Counted from the stretch's first letter, positions 16,309 through 25,829 are shown. The stretch is DNA of 64,000 bases from Streptomyces sp. CG 926 (GCF_003148825.1 NZ_QGGZ01000023.1:25449-89448), one strand, 5' to 3'. Notes: generated by a model from the letters alone, not told the origin. Made by a program: numbers and translations.

Positions 16309-16650
16309 ATGTCGATCACTTCAGTGACTTTGCGCCGCCGCGTGGATGACCTCGACGCTGCTGTGTCCTTCTACGAGCAGCTCACCGGGGAAGCAGCCAA
16401 CAGGTTTCAGTTCGCAGGCCTGGAGCTGGCCGCTGTCGGCGCCTTCCTCCTTTTCAGCGGGTCGGAAGAGGCAGCAGGGCGCTTCGCGGGAGTGGCTGCG
16501 ACGTTGTCGGTGCCGGACCTGAACCAGGCCATATCGGGAGCCGTGGCGGCCGGGGCCGCCCTGATTGCTCCTCCGCAGGCCACCCCGAACGGACACCGTG
16601 CCGTGCTGCGCCATCCGGACGGCGGCGTCTACGAGTACGTCAGTCGCTGA
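16309..16650 (+). CDS. VOC (glyoxalase/bleomycin-resistance fold) protein
   Basis: 113 residues from the ATG at 16309; a GTG at 16303 is an alternative. It reads TSVTLRRRVDDLDAAVSFYE, VGAFLLFSG, VPDLNQAISGAVAAGA and VLRHPDGGVYEYVSR, the betaalphabetabetabeta pattern of vicinal oxygen chelate proteins with the typical 'RHPDG..YEYV' ending. One VOC unit pair suggests it works as a dimer. The substrate cannot be told. It is divergent from the quinone oxidoreductase with about 177 bases between starts. Confidence 0.8.
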   Translation: MSITSVTLRRRVDDLDAAVSFYEQLTGEAANRFQFAGLELAAVGAFLLFSGSEEAAGRFAGVAATLSVPDLNQAISGAVAAGAALIAPPQATPNGHRAVLRHPDGGVYEYVSR

Positions 16651-16684
16651 GGGAAATATTCGGGAGAAAGGTGGGCGCGGCTGG

Positions 16685-16990
16685 TCACGCTGAGCCCAGG
16701 GGTGGTCTGCCGCCCCAGCGGATTCCTTTCTCGCCGCGGATGCGGATGCGGATGCGGGCGCGTTCGCGTCGCTGTGCTGCAAGGACCTCGGGGTGGCGGG
16801 CGTTCTTGTTCCGCCGGCGCAGGTAGACGTGCAGAGCCCGGGCCTGGACGGTGTGGTTGCGGTGGTGGGAGTCGGCGAGGGTGAACTGCCGGAGCGGTCC
16901 GAAGTGGGCCTTGATGGGGCTGGCCCAGGACGCGGTCCCTCGGCGGGCCAGTAAACACCGCAAGGCCTCGCGACCGATCCGGGTCGGGCG
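16685..16990 (-). pseudogene. IS630-type transposase C-terminal remnant
   Basis: The frame ending at 16685 reads KAHFGPLRQFTLADSHHRNH, then HVYLRRRNKNARHPEVLAAQ, RRERARIRIRI and EKGIRWGGRP. This matches the tail of Streptomyces IS630-family transposases as I recall them (GPLR, YLRWRN.NARHPDVLAAQRRERAR). A hexamer-like gatgcg repeat inside has expanded the R-I-R-I stretch. The catalytic DDE domain and the inverted repeats are missing or unrecognisable, so the element is dead. Confidence 0.6.
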
Positions 16991-17316
16991 GGCGATGTTC
17001 GAGGAGTGCGGAGTAGATCAGGCTCAGGTCTGCGGTGACCAATGTGCTGACAGCCCACGAGCAGCCGTAGGCGCTCGCCGAACCCGGTCGGCTTTCCCCG
17101 TTGCGCGGGAGACCACTGCGCGTGTGAGGCTGCAGTCACACGGGCCGGGCCCTACCCCAAGTCGGCGAGAACACGTCTTCTTGGACCGCGCGACGACGGG
17201 AGGAGTCGCCGTAGTAGAAGTTCGTCCAGCAACCCCGAGGGCCCCGGAGATCAGCCATGACATCCCCGGGGGCCCGGAATGGGTGCGCGCTGTCCAACGA
17301 CCACGCGACCCCGGTG
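16991..17316. other. Decayed stretch next to the IS630 relic, 326 bases
   Basis: No gene supported. Frames on both strands look like out-of-frame sequence. Its position suggests further remains of the transposase or of the insertion target. Confidence 0.35.
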
Positions 17317-17562
17317 TTACGTCGCGGCCGGCTCGGGCACTCCGAGGACTTCGGCCACCTTGCGGGCCAACTGCGCCACCTGCGGCGGCAGGTAGCTTTC
17401 CTCCTCCGAGATGGCCTCGCCCACCAGGCCCGCCACGTGCGCGCGGGCGTCCTCCTGCGGGCCGGCGGACCGGAGCTCCTGCTGCCCTACCTGGAGGTAG
17501 CTCCGCAGCCTGTCGGGATCCATGCCGGTGCGTTCGCAGTAGGCTACCTGGACAAGTTGATG
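17317..17562 (-). pseudogene. C-terminal part of an unknown helical protein
   Basis: The end of a frame reads VQVAYCERTGMDPDRLRSYL, QVGQQELRSAGPQEDARAHV and PPQVAQLARKVAEVLGVPEP followed by AAT and a stop. This is coherent helical sequence with good codon bias. Upstream, coherent residues (ITTARHLPICNPCGTDEAVR) occur in a different frame up to about 17700, so a frameshift probably broke the gene. The CNPCGTD could be half of a zinc site. No family recognised. Confidence 0.45.
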
Positions 17563-18139
17563 GGCCGGTCGGTGGGTGGGATCGGGGGTTGGCCGGTGTG
17601 GTCGCGGACGGCTTCGTCGGTGCCGCAGGGGTTGCAGATGGGTAGGTGGCGGGCGGTGGTGATGCGGGATCGGGTCATTTGGAGTGAATGCAAGGTGGCG
17701 GCCATCCCGTAGCGGCCGACGCCTCGGACCGCGGTGGGCGGGGGAGACCGAGGGGGAACGTCGGCCGTCGGCGGTGGGTCGTTCTTGCAGGTCACCAGCC
17801 GCCCGGCGGGTGGTGACCACGCAGACTCACCCCCTGTGCGCGGGAAGAAGAGGGACGGGGCGAGTGCGGGGTGTGTTCGCTGCCGTGGGTCGTTCTGGGT
17901 GCTCCGCGGGACGTTGGTCGCTGCGGGCGCGGGGCGGAGGGGCTCGTGTCGTTGTTCCGAGCCGGTTTCGCCGAGCGGCTCGGGTGAGGTCAGGCGGCCC
18001 GTCCCGGTCCGAGTGCGGTGCCCCCCGGGCGCCCGGCATTGGGCCGAACGGCTCAATGCCGGGCCGACGGCGGGCCAGCCCCGCGCCCTCGCACTTATCG
18101 TGGGAACGACCTCATGATCGGGCGGCGGCGTGCGAACAG
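17563..18139. other. Upstream region of the PP2C gene, 577 bases
   Basis: Part of this (about 17563-17700) holds the out-of-frame front of the preceding minus-strand relic. Otherwise no gene is supported. The long frame that runs through it into the phosphatase has non-coding composition (Arg/Gly/Ser-rich), which is why the phosphatase start is placed downstream. Confidence 0.4.
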
Positions 18140-19375
18140 GTGGACGTGGACGGATCCGGGATCGACTACCAGGCGGTCTTCCATGCCTTGCCGGGTGCGG
18201 TCGCCCTGCTCACGCCTGATCTGGTCTACGTGGACGTCAACGAGTCCTTCCTGGCGACCTCCGGCCGCACCCGCGAGCAGCTCATCGGCCGCTACCTGTT
18301 CGACGTCTTCCCCGACAACCCCGCCGATGACGCGGCGACCGGCATGCGCAACCTGCGCGCCTCCCTGGAACGGGTCGCCACCACCGCCGAGCCCGACACG
18401 ATGGCCGTGCAGCGCTACGACGTCGAGTCCCCCGATCGGTCAGGGGTGTGGCAGGAGCGCTACTGGAGCCCCGTCAACGTCCCCGTCCTCGCCCCCGACG
18501 GAAGCGTCGCCCTCCTGCTGCACCGGGTGGAAGAGGTCACCGAACTGATCCGGGCCCGTGGTGGCCCCAGCGGCAGGGACCGAGCCGCCGACATCCTGGA
18601 GGCCGAGCTCTACACCCGCGCCCGGGAGCTCCAAACCGTCAACGAACGCCTGCGCCGCATCCATGCCCACGAGCGGGAGGTCGCGCTTCACCTCCAGGAG
18701 TCGCTGCTGCCCGCGCCGCGCCCGCTCGGCCACCATCGGGCCGCGGTGCGCTACCGGCCCGCCACCGAGGCCTTGAACGTGTGCGGCGACTGGTACGACC
18801 TCGTCGACCAGCCCGGCCGCACCGCCCTCGCCGTCGGTGACGTCGTCGGCCACGGACTCGGCGCGGCCGGCGTCATGGGCCAGCTCCGTAGCGCCCTGTC
18901 CGCCGCCTCCCGCGTCGCCGAGGGGCCGGCCCAGGCCCTGGAGGTCCTCGGTCTGTACGCCCGCGACATCGAAGGCGCCGAGTCCACCACGGCCGTGTCC
19001 GTCTTCATCGACTGGAACAGTCGCACCCTCACCTACAGCAGCGCGGGTCACCCCCCTCCCGTCCTGTGCCATCCCGACGGGACCATCACCTTCCTCGACC
19101 AGGCCACCGACCCCCCGCTCGGCGCCCGGCCCGAGCACACCCGCCGCCCCGAGGCACAGGTCGCCTTCACCGAAGGCTCCACCCTCGCCCTCTACACCGA
19201 CGGGCTCATCGAACGGCGCCGCGAGGACATCGACGTAGGCCTGGGAAGGCTCGCCGAAGCCCTCGTACGGCACCGCGGCTCCGTCCCCGACGTCCTCGCC
19301 GACGCCCTGCTGACCGAGCTCATCCCCGCGGTCGGCCTCACCGACGACACCGCGCTGGTCATCCTCCGGTTGTGA
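18140..19375 (+). CDS. PAS-PP2C (SpoIIE-type) Ser/Thr phosphatase
   Basis: About 411 residues from a GTG at 18140; a GTG two codons later is equally possible, and neither has a strong Shine-Dalgarno. A PAS sensor domain (YQAVFHALPGAVALLTPDLV, DVNESFLATSGRTREQLIGR, DVFPDNP) fills residues 8-130. A helical linker (QTVNERLRRIHAHEREVALH) follows, then a SpoIIE/RsbU phosphatase domain with CGDWYDLVD, VGDVVGHGLGAAG, STTAVSVFIDW, SSAGHPPPVL and LYTDGLIERR. The Asp residues in GDWYD and GDVVGHG bind the metal. Such proteins dephosphorylate anti-anti-sigma factors in response to a signal sensed by PAS. No sigma partner is adjacent. Confidence 0.87.
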   Translation: MDVDGSGIDYQAVFHALPGAVALLTPDLVYVDVNESFLATSGRTREQLIGRYLFDVFPDNPADDAATGMRNLRASLERVATTAEPDTMAVQRYDVESPDRSGVWQERYWSPVNVPVLAPDGSVALLLHRVEEVTELIRARGGPSGRDRAADILEAELYTRARELQTVNERLRRIHAHEREVALHLQESLLPAPRPLGHHRAAVRYRPATEALNVCGDWYDLVDQPGRTALAVGDVVGHGLGAAGVMGQLRSALSAASRVAEGPAQALEVLGLYARDIEGAESTTAVSVFIDWNSRTLTYSSAGHPPPVLCHPDGTITFLDQATDPPLGARPEHTRRPEAQVAFTEGSTLALYTDGLIERRREDIDVGLGRLAEALVRHRGSVPDVLADALLTELIPAVGLTDDTALVILRL

Positions 19376-19434
19376 CGGTCGGCCCGCGGAGAAACTCGAA
19401 GGCGTACGCGGCCCCGCCTGCATAGGATCGGCCC

Positions 19435-20223
19435 ATGCCGAGCCCAGCCCTCCAGCGCGTCAACACCTTCCTGTCGGACTTCGCCCGCCGCCAGGCCGCG
19501 CGCACCGTAGCCCTCCCCGGTGGGTTCGCCGTGTACGACGACGCGTTCGCGCAGTCCCACGCGAACAACCAGGTCGTCATCGACGCGGCCGTCGACCCCG
19601 AGGCGCTGCCCGCGATCGCGGAGGAAGCCCTGGGACGGCTGCCGCACCGGCTGATCTCCGTACTCGACGACGACACCGGCAAGGCGTGCGCGGAGCCGCT
19701 GATCCGGGCCGGGTACACCCACTCCACCTACCTGGTCATGCTGCACACGGGCCCGGTGCCGGACCCCGGACCCGCCCAGGAGGTGGACCTCGACGCGCTG
19801 CGCGCTCCGCTGACCCTGCGCTGGCGGGGCTTCCTGCCCGACGCCGACGACGAGGTCCTGCGCCAGCTCGTCGATCGGCGTGAGGCCCGCCGGGGCGGGG
19901 CGGACGTCGTGCGGTTCATCGGCGCCCGCACCGAGACGGGGGAGGTCGCCTCGTGGGCCGACCTCTACGTCGACCGGGCCACCGGCACCGCCCAGATCGA
20001 GGATCTGATCACTGCCGAGGCGCACCTCGGACGCGGCTACGCCGACGCCGTCCTGGCGGGCGCCCTGAACCTGGCCGCGGCCCACGACAGCGACTTCCGC
20101 TTCCTGACCGCCGATGCCATGGACTGGCCGCGCCACTGGTACGAGCGTCGCGGCTTCACCGTGATCGGCCATTCGCACGCCTTCGCACGCCTTCGAACGC
20201 CGCTGACGCCGCTGACGCCGTAG
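19435..20223 (+). CDS. GNAT-family N-acetyltransferase
   Basis: 262 residues. The C-terminal half carries a GNAT core: VASWADLYVDRATGTAQIED, then ITAEAHLGRGYADAVLAGAL (the acetyl-CoA pyrophosphate loop, here HLGRGYA) and FRFLTADAMDWPRHWYERRG with FTVIGHSHAF. The N-terminal half (NNQVVIDAAVDPEALPAIAE) looks like a degenerate partner domain. Substrate unknown. It starts 59 bases after the phosphatase stop on the same strand but need not share its promoter. A short triplet-type repeat encodes the terminal LTPLTP. Confidence 0.82.
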   Translation: MPSPALQRVNTFLSDFARRQAARTVALPGGFAVYDDAFAQSHANNQVVIDAAVDPEALPAIAEEALGRLPHRLISVLDDDTGKACAEPLIRAGYTHSTYLVMLHTGPVPDPGPAQEVDLDALRAPLTLRWRGFLPDADDEVLRQLVDRREARRGGADVVRFIGARTETGEVASWADLYVDRATGTAQIEDLITAEAHLGRGYADAVLAGALNLAAAHDSDFRFLTADAMDWPRHWYERRGFTVIGHSHAFARLRTPLTPLTP

Positions 20224-20245
20224 GCCCAAGGGTCGTCCTGGGCTT

Positions 20246-21046
20246 TCACGGGCGGGGGTGGAGGGGGACCGGGACGCGGGTCAGGTCGATGCCGAAGTGG
20301 GTGCGGTAGGCCGCCAGGACCTCGGCGTCGTCGGCCAGGGTCCGCTGGGTCCGTTCCCCGTGGGCGGTGACCGTCAGGACGCGGTCGCTGAGGGTGGTCC
20401 GGCCGGCCTCCGTCAGCAGCGAGCACACCGGCTTGCGGGTGAAGCCGGACGCGGGCGAGGTGCTGTGCCACCACGCGCCGGTCACGAAGTCGGACAGGAC
20501 TCGGGGGCGCGTCTCCAGCCGGTACCGCGGCACGCCGTTCTGCAGGACGTCGAGATCCCCGTGGGGGCCGTCGACCGGCACCATCCGGAACACGCCGCCC
20601 GGATCCTTCTGCTCGTCGCGCTCGTCGAAGGCCAGCGGGAGGTGACTGTGGTCGCCGAAGCCCACGTCCACCAGCCATGGACGGCCGTCCTCGCACTCCA
20701 CGCGCAGCGCCAGGTGGTCGTACGGGACGCCCGGCCCGCCGTCGGCCGAGTGCACCCGGGCCTGCAGCAGCTCCACCCGGTAGCCGAGGGACCGCAGCAG
20801 CAGTGCGAACACGCCGTTCAGCTCGTAACAGAAACCGCCGCGGCCGCCGTGCAGCAGCTTGTCGAGCAGCGCCTCCTCCTCCAACACGATCTCCTGGCCC
20901 AGGTGGATGGACAGGCTCTCGAAGGGAACGGTCCGCAGATGCCGCAGGTGCAGGTCGCGCAGGGCGTCCGCACTCGCCGACCCGGGCCGCTCCGCCCCGA
21001 TCCGTAGCAGGTAGGCGTCAACGCGTGACGCGGAAAACTCTTCCAT
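20246..21046 (-). CDS. nat: Arylamine N-acetyltransferase
   Basis: 266 residues with the complete NAT catalytic triad: Cys73 in GGRGGFCYELNG, His111 in YDHLALRV and Asp127 in WLVDVGFGD. The family transfers acetyl (or another acyl) from CoA to arylamines and hydrazines by a ping-pong mechanism through the Cys. In actinomycetes relatives also act in amide-forming steps of secondary metabolism, but no such cluster is here. Length is typical (about 270-280). It is convergent with the GNAT gene, 22 bases apart. Confidence 0.92.
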   Translation of the reverse strand: MEEFSASRVDAYLLRIGAERPGSASADALRDLHLRHLRTVPFESLSIHLGQEIVLEEEALLDKLLHGGRGGFCYELNGVFALLLRSLGYRVELLQARVHSADGGPGVPYDHLALRVECEDGRPWLVDVGFGDHSHLPLAFDERDEQKDPGGVFRMVPVDGPHGDLDVLQNGVPRYRLETRPRVLSDFVTGAWWHSTSPASGFTRKPVCSLLTEAGRTTLSDRVLTVTAHGERTQRTLADDAEVLAAYRTHFGIDLTRVPVPLHPRP

Positions 21047-21129
21047 CCCGCCAGTCTCGCAACCTGCCCCCCGCCGCGGCCATACCCGGCCGGCACCGGA
21101 GCCCGGTAGGGCCCGGTCACCGTACCGGC

Positions 21130-21455
21130 ATGTCCATGCCTTGGCGGGCCGGCGTCACGGCGTTCGCGTTCCGCATCCACCCGGCGCCGTGAGAAGCCCG
21201 GCACCTGGGCGACGGCGGCCCTGAGATTGTCGTAGCGGACCCTTCCGGTCGGCATCCCGCCCAGCACGTCGAGAGCGTGCACGTGGCCCTCGAAGAACGC
21301 CCCTGCCCCGCCGAGGCGAAGACTAGGTGCTGGTGCACGGCTTTCCCCGGGTACGAAATCCGGAACGCGAACAGGTGGCAGGTCACCAGTTCGCCGGCCG
21401 GCTTCACCGTGACGCCCCCGAAGTCGACCGTGATTAGGGTGTTCTCGTCGGGCAA
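21130..21455 (-). pseudogene. IS21-type transposase (IstA) remnant
   Basis: From 21455 the frame reads VDFGGVTVKPAGELVTCHLF and AFRISYPGKAVH. At about 21305 it jumps to GAFFEGHVHALDVLGGMPTG and RVRYDNLRAAVAQVPGFSRR. This is the middle of an IS21 IstA transposase (VDFG.V.V, YSGKAVHR.FAS.GQEAFFEGH, GG.P.GKVRYDNL). At least one frameshift is present. The ends and IstB are missing, so the element cannot move. Confidence 0.7.
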
Positions 21456-21607
21456 CTACAGGCGTTCTTGCAACTCGCGAACGAAGCCACACTCACCTGG
21501 TCCGGTGCCGGGTCTGCGTCTTCAACGCGCCGAAAACGAAACGGGCCGGTCGGGTACATCCGCCGGACTCCTGGAAGAAACCGCGGATTTTAGATCCTCG
21601 TCGGCAT

Positions 21608-22099
21608 TCAGTCCGAAAGCGGAGTCGGGGTCATGTCGTACTCATCGACGTCCAGATACGCGCCAGTAGCGGCAAGAAAGGCGATCGTCTCACGGTCCAG
21701 CGCCCAGCCGAAGAGGTTGCGCTCGTCCTGCCCCTCCGGCTGCCCGGCCCCGTCCTGGTGTTCGTCGTCGTTGAAGTAGCGCACGACCTCCAGCCAGGCT
21801 GCGAGGCCAGGTTCTTCCTCGTCTCCCACACCGTTGAACTGCCTCATGAGCTCGGCTATGCGGTCGGTCTGCGGCCTGAGACGGCCCAAGACGTGCGCGA
21901 TCTGTTCGTCCACGCACAGGCCCGGTTCCCTGCACACGACCTTCCAGATCTGGCGGAACGGATTCGCCGGGTCAACAGGGAGCCTACGCGGGTTGACCAC
22001 CCTCGTCTCATCAGGCTCTATGCCCAGCGCATCAGTTATCTCCTGTGCGGTAATGCGTCGGCTGGACAGAGCGAAATAGACGTACTGGTGGAGAGGCAT
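21608..22099 (-). CDS. DUF4279-like protein
   Basis: 163 residues from the ATG at 22099. The open frame continues upstream to 22141 but those residues look non-native. The front, VYFALSSRRITAQEITDALG followed by IEPDETRVVNP, matches the DUF4279 pattern ('F.I.S..L.P.EIT..LG..P'), a small domain often encoded near toxin-immunity genes. The rest is acidic (NGVGDEEEPG, NDDEHQDGAG) and ends AYLDVDEYDMTPTPLSD. Function unknown, no membrane segment. Family placement by eye. Confidence 0.7.
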   Translation of the reverse strand: MPLHQYVYFALSSRRITAQEITDALGIEPDETRVVNPRRLPVDPANPFRQIWKVVCREPGLCVDEQIAHVLGRLRPQTDRIAELMRQFNGVGDEEEPGLAAWLEVVRYFNDDEHQDGAGQPEGQDERNLFGWALDRETIAFLAATGAYLDVDEYDMTPTPLSD

Positions 22100-22279
22100 C
22101 CCCGAAGAGTACGCGTTCGCCCTTCGCCCTTCACCGGTCACTCTTCATCCTCCATCGCCTGCGCGAGTTGACCGATTGAGCGACACGTTCACCGGGCGCA
22201 TGGCCCTTACCTCATGTTGAACGCCCATATCGAGACTATGTGTCATATCGCGGATGCATCTCCCGACGAAAGGCACGTC

Positions 22280-23008
22280 ATGAAGTTCGCAGTCATCGGT
22301 GGCACCGGGCTGATCGGGTCGCAGGTCGTCAAGATTCTGAACGCCGCCGGTCACGAGGCGCTACCGCACTCGCAGTCCACCGGAGTCGACGTCATCAGTG
22401 GCCAGGGTCTGGACGAGGCGGTCGTGCGAGCCGACGTCGTCGTCAACCTGACGAACTCCCCGACCTTCGACGAAGCGTCTCCGGCCTTCTTCCAGACCTC
22501 GATGGACAACCTTCTGGCCGCGGCCCAGAAGGGCGGCGTCGGCCACTTCGTCATCCTCTCGATCGTCGGCGCGGACCAGGTGCCGGAGTTGGACTACTAC
22601 AGGGCCAAGGTGCTCCAGGAGGACATCCTCGCGGCCGGGCCCATCCCCTACTCGATCGTCCGGGCAACGCAGTTCATGGAGTTCATGGACGCCGTCCTGT
22701 CCTGGACAGCCGACGGCGACACCGTCCGGTTGCCCGCCAGGCCGATCCAGCCGATCGCCTCCAAGGACGTGGCCGACGCGGTGGCGGAGGTTGCCGCGGG
22801 TGCCCCGCTGAATGGCATTCGCAACATCGCCGGCCCCGAGATATTCCCCTTGGACGAGCTGGGCCGGATCGCCCTGTCTCGCAAGGGCGACAACCGTACG
22901 GTCGTCACCGACCCCACCGCCGGCATGTTCGCCGTCGTCAAGGGCGACATCCTCACCGACATGGACGCTCATCTCGCTCCCACCCGCTTCACCGACTGGC
23001 TCTCGTGA
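22280..23008 (+). CDS. NmrA/SDR-type NAD(P)-binding reductase
   Basis: 242 residues from the ATG at 22280, preceded by GAAAGG. The N-terminal Rossmann motif is FAVIGGTGLIGSQVVKIL (GxxGxxG). VVVNLTNSP, GVGHFVILSIVGAD, YYRAKVLQEDILAAG and YSIVRATQFMEF are typical of atypical short-chain reductases of the NmrA type. The YxxxK motif is Y-Y-R-A-K. Likely a cytoplasmic NAD(P)-binding oxidoreductase or redox sensor. Nothing nearby reveals a substrate. Confidence 0.88.
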   Translation: MKFAVIGGTGLIGSQVVKILNAAGHEALPHSQSTGVDVISGQGLDEAVVRADVVVNLTNSPTFDEASPAFFQTSMDNLLAAAQKGGVGHFVILSIVGADQVPELDYYRAKVLQEDILAAGPIPYSIVRATQFMEFMDAVLSWTADGDTVRLPARPIQPIASKDVADAVAEVAAGAPLNGIRNIAGPEIFPLDELGRIALSRKGDNRTVVTDPTAGMFAVVKGDILTDMDAHLAPTRFTDWLS

Positions 23009-23209
23009 ACCCCTCGCGCTCTCCGGCTTCCCGGTCGGTCGGTCGGACCAGGACGATCAGGGCAGACGACGCCGCCCCGCCCCATGCCGGGGCGCTGTGG
23101 TTGGCCAAGTCCGCCAACTACAGCGGTTCTTACCGCCTTGGCGGGTTGATTCGGGTCGTTCGTACGAGCGGAAGGCCCGGGGGCCTGGGTCCGCTTCACC
23201 GACCACGCC

Positions 23210-23519
23210 CCGGACGGCCGCGTCCGCGTCGATTGGTGAGCTCGTCATCGAGACACCGTTCACCCTCACAGACCCCTCGGGTCACCAGGCCTTTCTGACG
23301 CCGACCACCGGCTCGTCCTTGGCGCCGATACTCGGCTTGTTCGCCAGGGTCGTCACTGACACCGAGGTCACCGGGCAAGGCGCCCTGTCCCTCGGCTTCG
23401 ATGACGGCACTCGGCTCAGCGACGAGCCGGACCCCGACTACGAGTCGTGGAACCTCACCGGCTCGGGAATCGATCCCGTCCTGGTGGGCCCAGGCGGCGA
23501 GACCGACTGGCACCACTGA
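23210..23519 (+). pseudogene. DUF6188-like protein, 5' end lost
   Basis: The recognisable part is ASIGELVIETPFTLTDPSGH, GLFARVVTDTEVTGQGALSL, GFDDGTRLSDEPDPDYESWN and GSGIDPVLVGPGGETDW to the stop at 23519. This matches what I recall of the DUF6188 family (about 110 residues, 'IETPFTL.DP.G', 'F.DG.RL.V.PDP.YEAWE..G'). The first third of the domain and the start are not found in any frame upstream. Confidence 0.55.
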
Positions 23520-23828
23520 CCACCACCGCAACCGACGGAGTTGCGGCACTCGACCTGTGTTGCGACGACCGCTGGAATCCGCCCTCGGGACCGGGGCGTC
23601 GCTGTGTCCGCCGGCTCAGCAGGCACGTCGACAGCTTGAGGAGCGACGGGGAGCGACAGAGGATCCATCGCCTCGCGGGGCGGGGGGCATAAGTGCCTCA
23701 TGACCCTCATGTTGCTGTCCGTGCTTCCTGTGGTGCTCGCCCTCGTCCTGTTGGCGACAGCCGGCCATCAGCATCACGATGCCGGCGAACGCGCCGTCGT
23801 GGCGCTGGGTCTACTGGCTCGGACGCCG
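23520..23828. other. Intergenic stretch with a doubtful small ORF
   Basis: An ATG at 23700 opens a 64-codon frame starting MTLMLLSVLPVVLALVLLAT, one hydrophobic helix, but it has no clear Shine-Dalgarno. It runs into the terminator of the opposite gene, so its C-terminus is encoded by the hairpin. It could be the front of a lost membrane protein. Otherwise nothing is seen. Confidence 0.3.
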
Positions 23829-23873
23829 ACGCCCGCAGGGGCCGGACCTGTTGGGTCCGGCCCCTGCGGGCGT
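23829..23873 (-). terminator. 20-bp perfect stem-loop
   Basis: Arms 23829-23848 and 23854-23873 pair perfectly around tgttg. It lies 11 bases past the stop of the LppU-like gene and is its terminator. Confidence 0.85.
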
Positions 23874-23883
23874 GTGTGGGGCG

Positions 23884-24300
23884 TCAGTTCTTGACGGGCT
23901 CCATGCAGAGGACGAACTTGTCCGAGTCGAGCTGCTGCGCGAGAGCGACCTCAGCCACGTCCTTGCACTTGTCGATGTCGAAGGTGTTGTCGATGACCTT
24001 GACGACCTTGTAGAGGTCGGCCACCTTCTCGGTGCAGCCCTTGCTCTCGACCTTGGGGTCGTTCTCCGGGCCGGTGACGACGACGCAGTCGCCGGCCTCC
24101 GCGTGCACCGGAGTCTCGCCCGTCAGGTAGGGAAGGCCCAGGCGCCAGAACAGTACGACCGTGATCGCCACGACGACGCCGAGGATCTTCTTCCCCAGGG
24201 CGCCCTTCTTCTTCGCGGGCTCGGACGGCGTGACGGGGGCGCCGAACGTGCCGGGGGCGACGGGCTGCTCGGGGGTCTGCGGCGCGGGAGGCGTGGCCAT
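23884..24300 (-). CDS. LppU/SCO3897-like membrane-anchored protein
   Basis: 138 residues from the ATG at 24300. A Pro-rich cytoplasmic tail (PPAPQTPEQPVAPGTFGAPV) precedes one helix (KILGVVVAITVVLFWRL). The external domain has four Cys (AGDCVVV, SKGCTEK, DKCKDV, VLCMEP) and reads DLYKVVKVIDNTFDIDKCKD. This is the layout I recall for the LppU/SCO3897 family of Streptomyces, function unknown. It is monocistronic with its own strong terminator. Confidence 0.8.
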   Translation of the reverse strand: MATPPAPQTPEQPVAPGTFGAPVTPSEPAKKKGALGKKILGVVVAITVVLFWRLGLPYLTGETPVHAEAGDCVVVTGPENDPKVESKGCTEKVADLYKVVKVIDNTFDIDKCKDVAEVALAQQLDSDKFVLCMEPVKN

Positions 24301-24659
24301 GGAGGTTTCCTTCGGGATGCGTTGATCGAACGCGCGTACGTTACAGACTCCTGACCGCGCAAATCGGACTCTTTCCATTCGGATGCGGAGTCGTGATCCT
24401 GTCGACTCGTCAGGGCCCCGCCGCCCCGGCTTGCGGGCGGGGCCTCGGCCCCGAATACGTGTACCCGAACGTGCGCCGCGGTCGCGGCGGCGCACGGTTC
24501 GCCGGGACGGCGACGCTCGCCCTCGGGCCGCAGCCGGGAGCGGGTCAGGGGTCGGGCCGGGGGAGTGGCACATGCAGGCGCGACGCTGTCCGGGGGTGTG
24601 CGGGACCGTTTCGCCGGCACTCGTCGGGGCGAGGCGGGGCGAGGCGAGGCCGGGGCTGG

Positions 24660-24946
24660 GGTGTGGTGGTACGTCGGTGCTGGAGTGGGCGACGATCGAG
24701 AAGGCGGTGCAGACGGCGATCAGCGTGTACGCCGGTTCGGCCTGCGGGATACCGGCCTGGAGCACGAGCAGGTCGTAGTTCGGGAACGAGACGTGCATGC
24801 CGTCGGTGAACAGCACCGTACACAGAGCCGGCCAGTGCCCCGCCCAGCAGGAACCGCAGCGAGGTGGACATGACCGTGCGGGCGGCAAGCCCGGACAGCA
24901 GTACAGCGACCAGAAGCGCCACACCGAAGACGGCGACGAGCACCAT
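24660..24946 (-). pseudogene. CPA1 Na+/H+ antiporter with internal deletion
   Basis: From the ATG at 24946: MVLVAVFGVALLVAVLLSGL, AARTVMSTSLRFLLGGALAG, the normal first two helices of a CPA1-type antiporter. After a frameshift come CTVLFTDGMHVSFPNYD and then AYTLIAVCTAFSIVAHSSTD, which belongs to the last helix of the same family. About 300 residues between them, including the ion-binding Asp region, are gone. This is a two-ended relic of one gene. Confidence 0.6.
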
Positions 24947-25150
24947 GACGTGAGAATCCCCGATCCCGCGAAGAGAGCCATCCCCGTCGCCGACCAGGCT
25001 TCCCGGCACACCACGGCGGATTGCGCACGTTCCATGCGCCCCGTCGAGGGTTCCCTGACAGCAGTTCGACCCGCCGGACCTTGCCGGACTCCGGCATGAA
25101 GAAGCCCCAGCGCCAGGTCTATCGTGGGTGTCCGATCCAGGAAGGTACCG

Positions 25151-25625
25151 ATGAACGGCAACCCCATCTACCACGCGATCGCCCTCGCGGCCGGCACGCT
25201 GCTCGTGCTGCCGCTCCCCTTGGCGCTGCTCGCCGGCTGGACGCCACGCGGCCTGCGAGGTCGACAACTGGCCGCCCGCCCCTACGCCTGGGCGGTCCTC
25301 TGCCTCTACGCACTCATGCCGCTCAACGCCGTTCCCCGAATGCTCGACGCGTCCGCGGATACCGTGATGGCCTGCACGGTCTTCGGCTTCTGTCTCATTG
25401 CGGCCGCTGTGGGCTGCTTCATCCAGGCCGAGCGCACGGCGCGGCGAGCCGCAACATCGCCGAGCGCGACCTGACGGTCGCGATGGTGGCCGCGGGCACG
25501 CCCACCACCTTGGCCGGCGTCGCCCTGTACGTCCTTTCCGGCCCGGCTTCCCGTTCCCGGTCGTCGGGCTCGCCCTGCTGATCACCGGTCCCGCGATGCT
25601 GGGGGCGGCTCGCAAGAGCACCTGA
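25151..25625 (+). pseudogene. Twice-frameshifted membrane protein
   Basis: The ATG at 25151 has a good AGGAAGG site. It encodes MNGNPIYHAIALAAGTLLVL, AVLCLYALMPLNAVPRML and FGFCLIAAAVGCFIQAERTA before drifting out of frame at about 25440, with a stop at 25474. A second frame continues NIAERDLTVAMVAAGTPTTL, AGVALYVLSGP. A third gives FPFPVVGLALLITGPAMLGA and ARKST to 25625. Two single-base shifts restore a protein of about 155 residues with five or six helices. No family known. Confidence 0.55.
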
Positions 25626-25829
25626 CCACCCCGAGGTGAAGCCGAGCGGAGCGCGGTGAGCGGGCTCGTCCACACCTGGCGCGAGGTGTGCACGAGCCGC
25701 ATAACCCCGCACCCCCCCGGGTCCGTCCCGCGTGCACGCCTTTTCGTGCGCCGCGGACCCAGGCGGGTGAGCGGGCCACTTCCGCGCCACCGGAACGCGT
25801 GCCGCTCGACCGGTCACCCCTGCTTGGCG

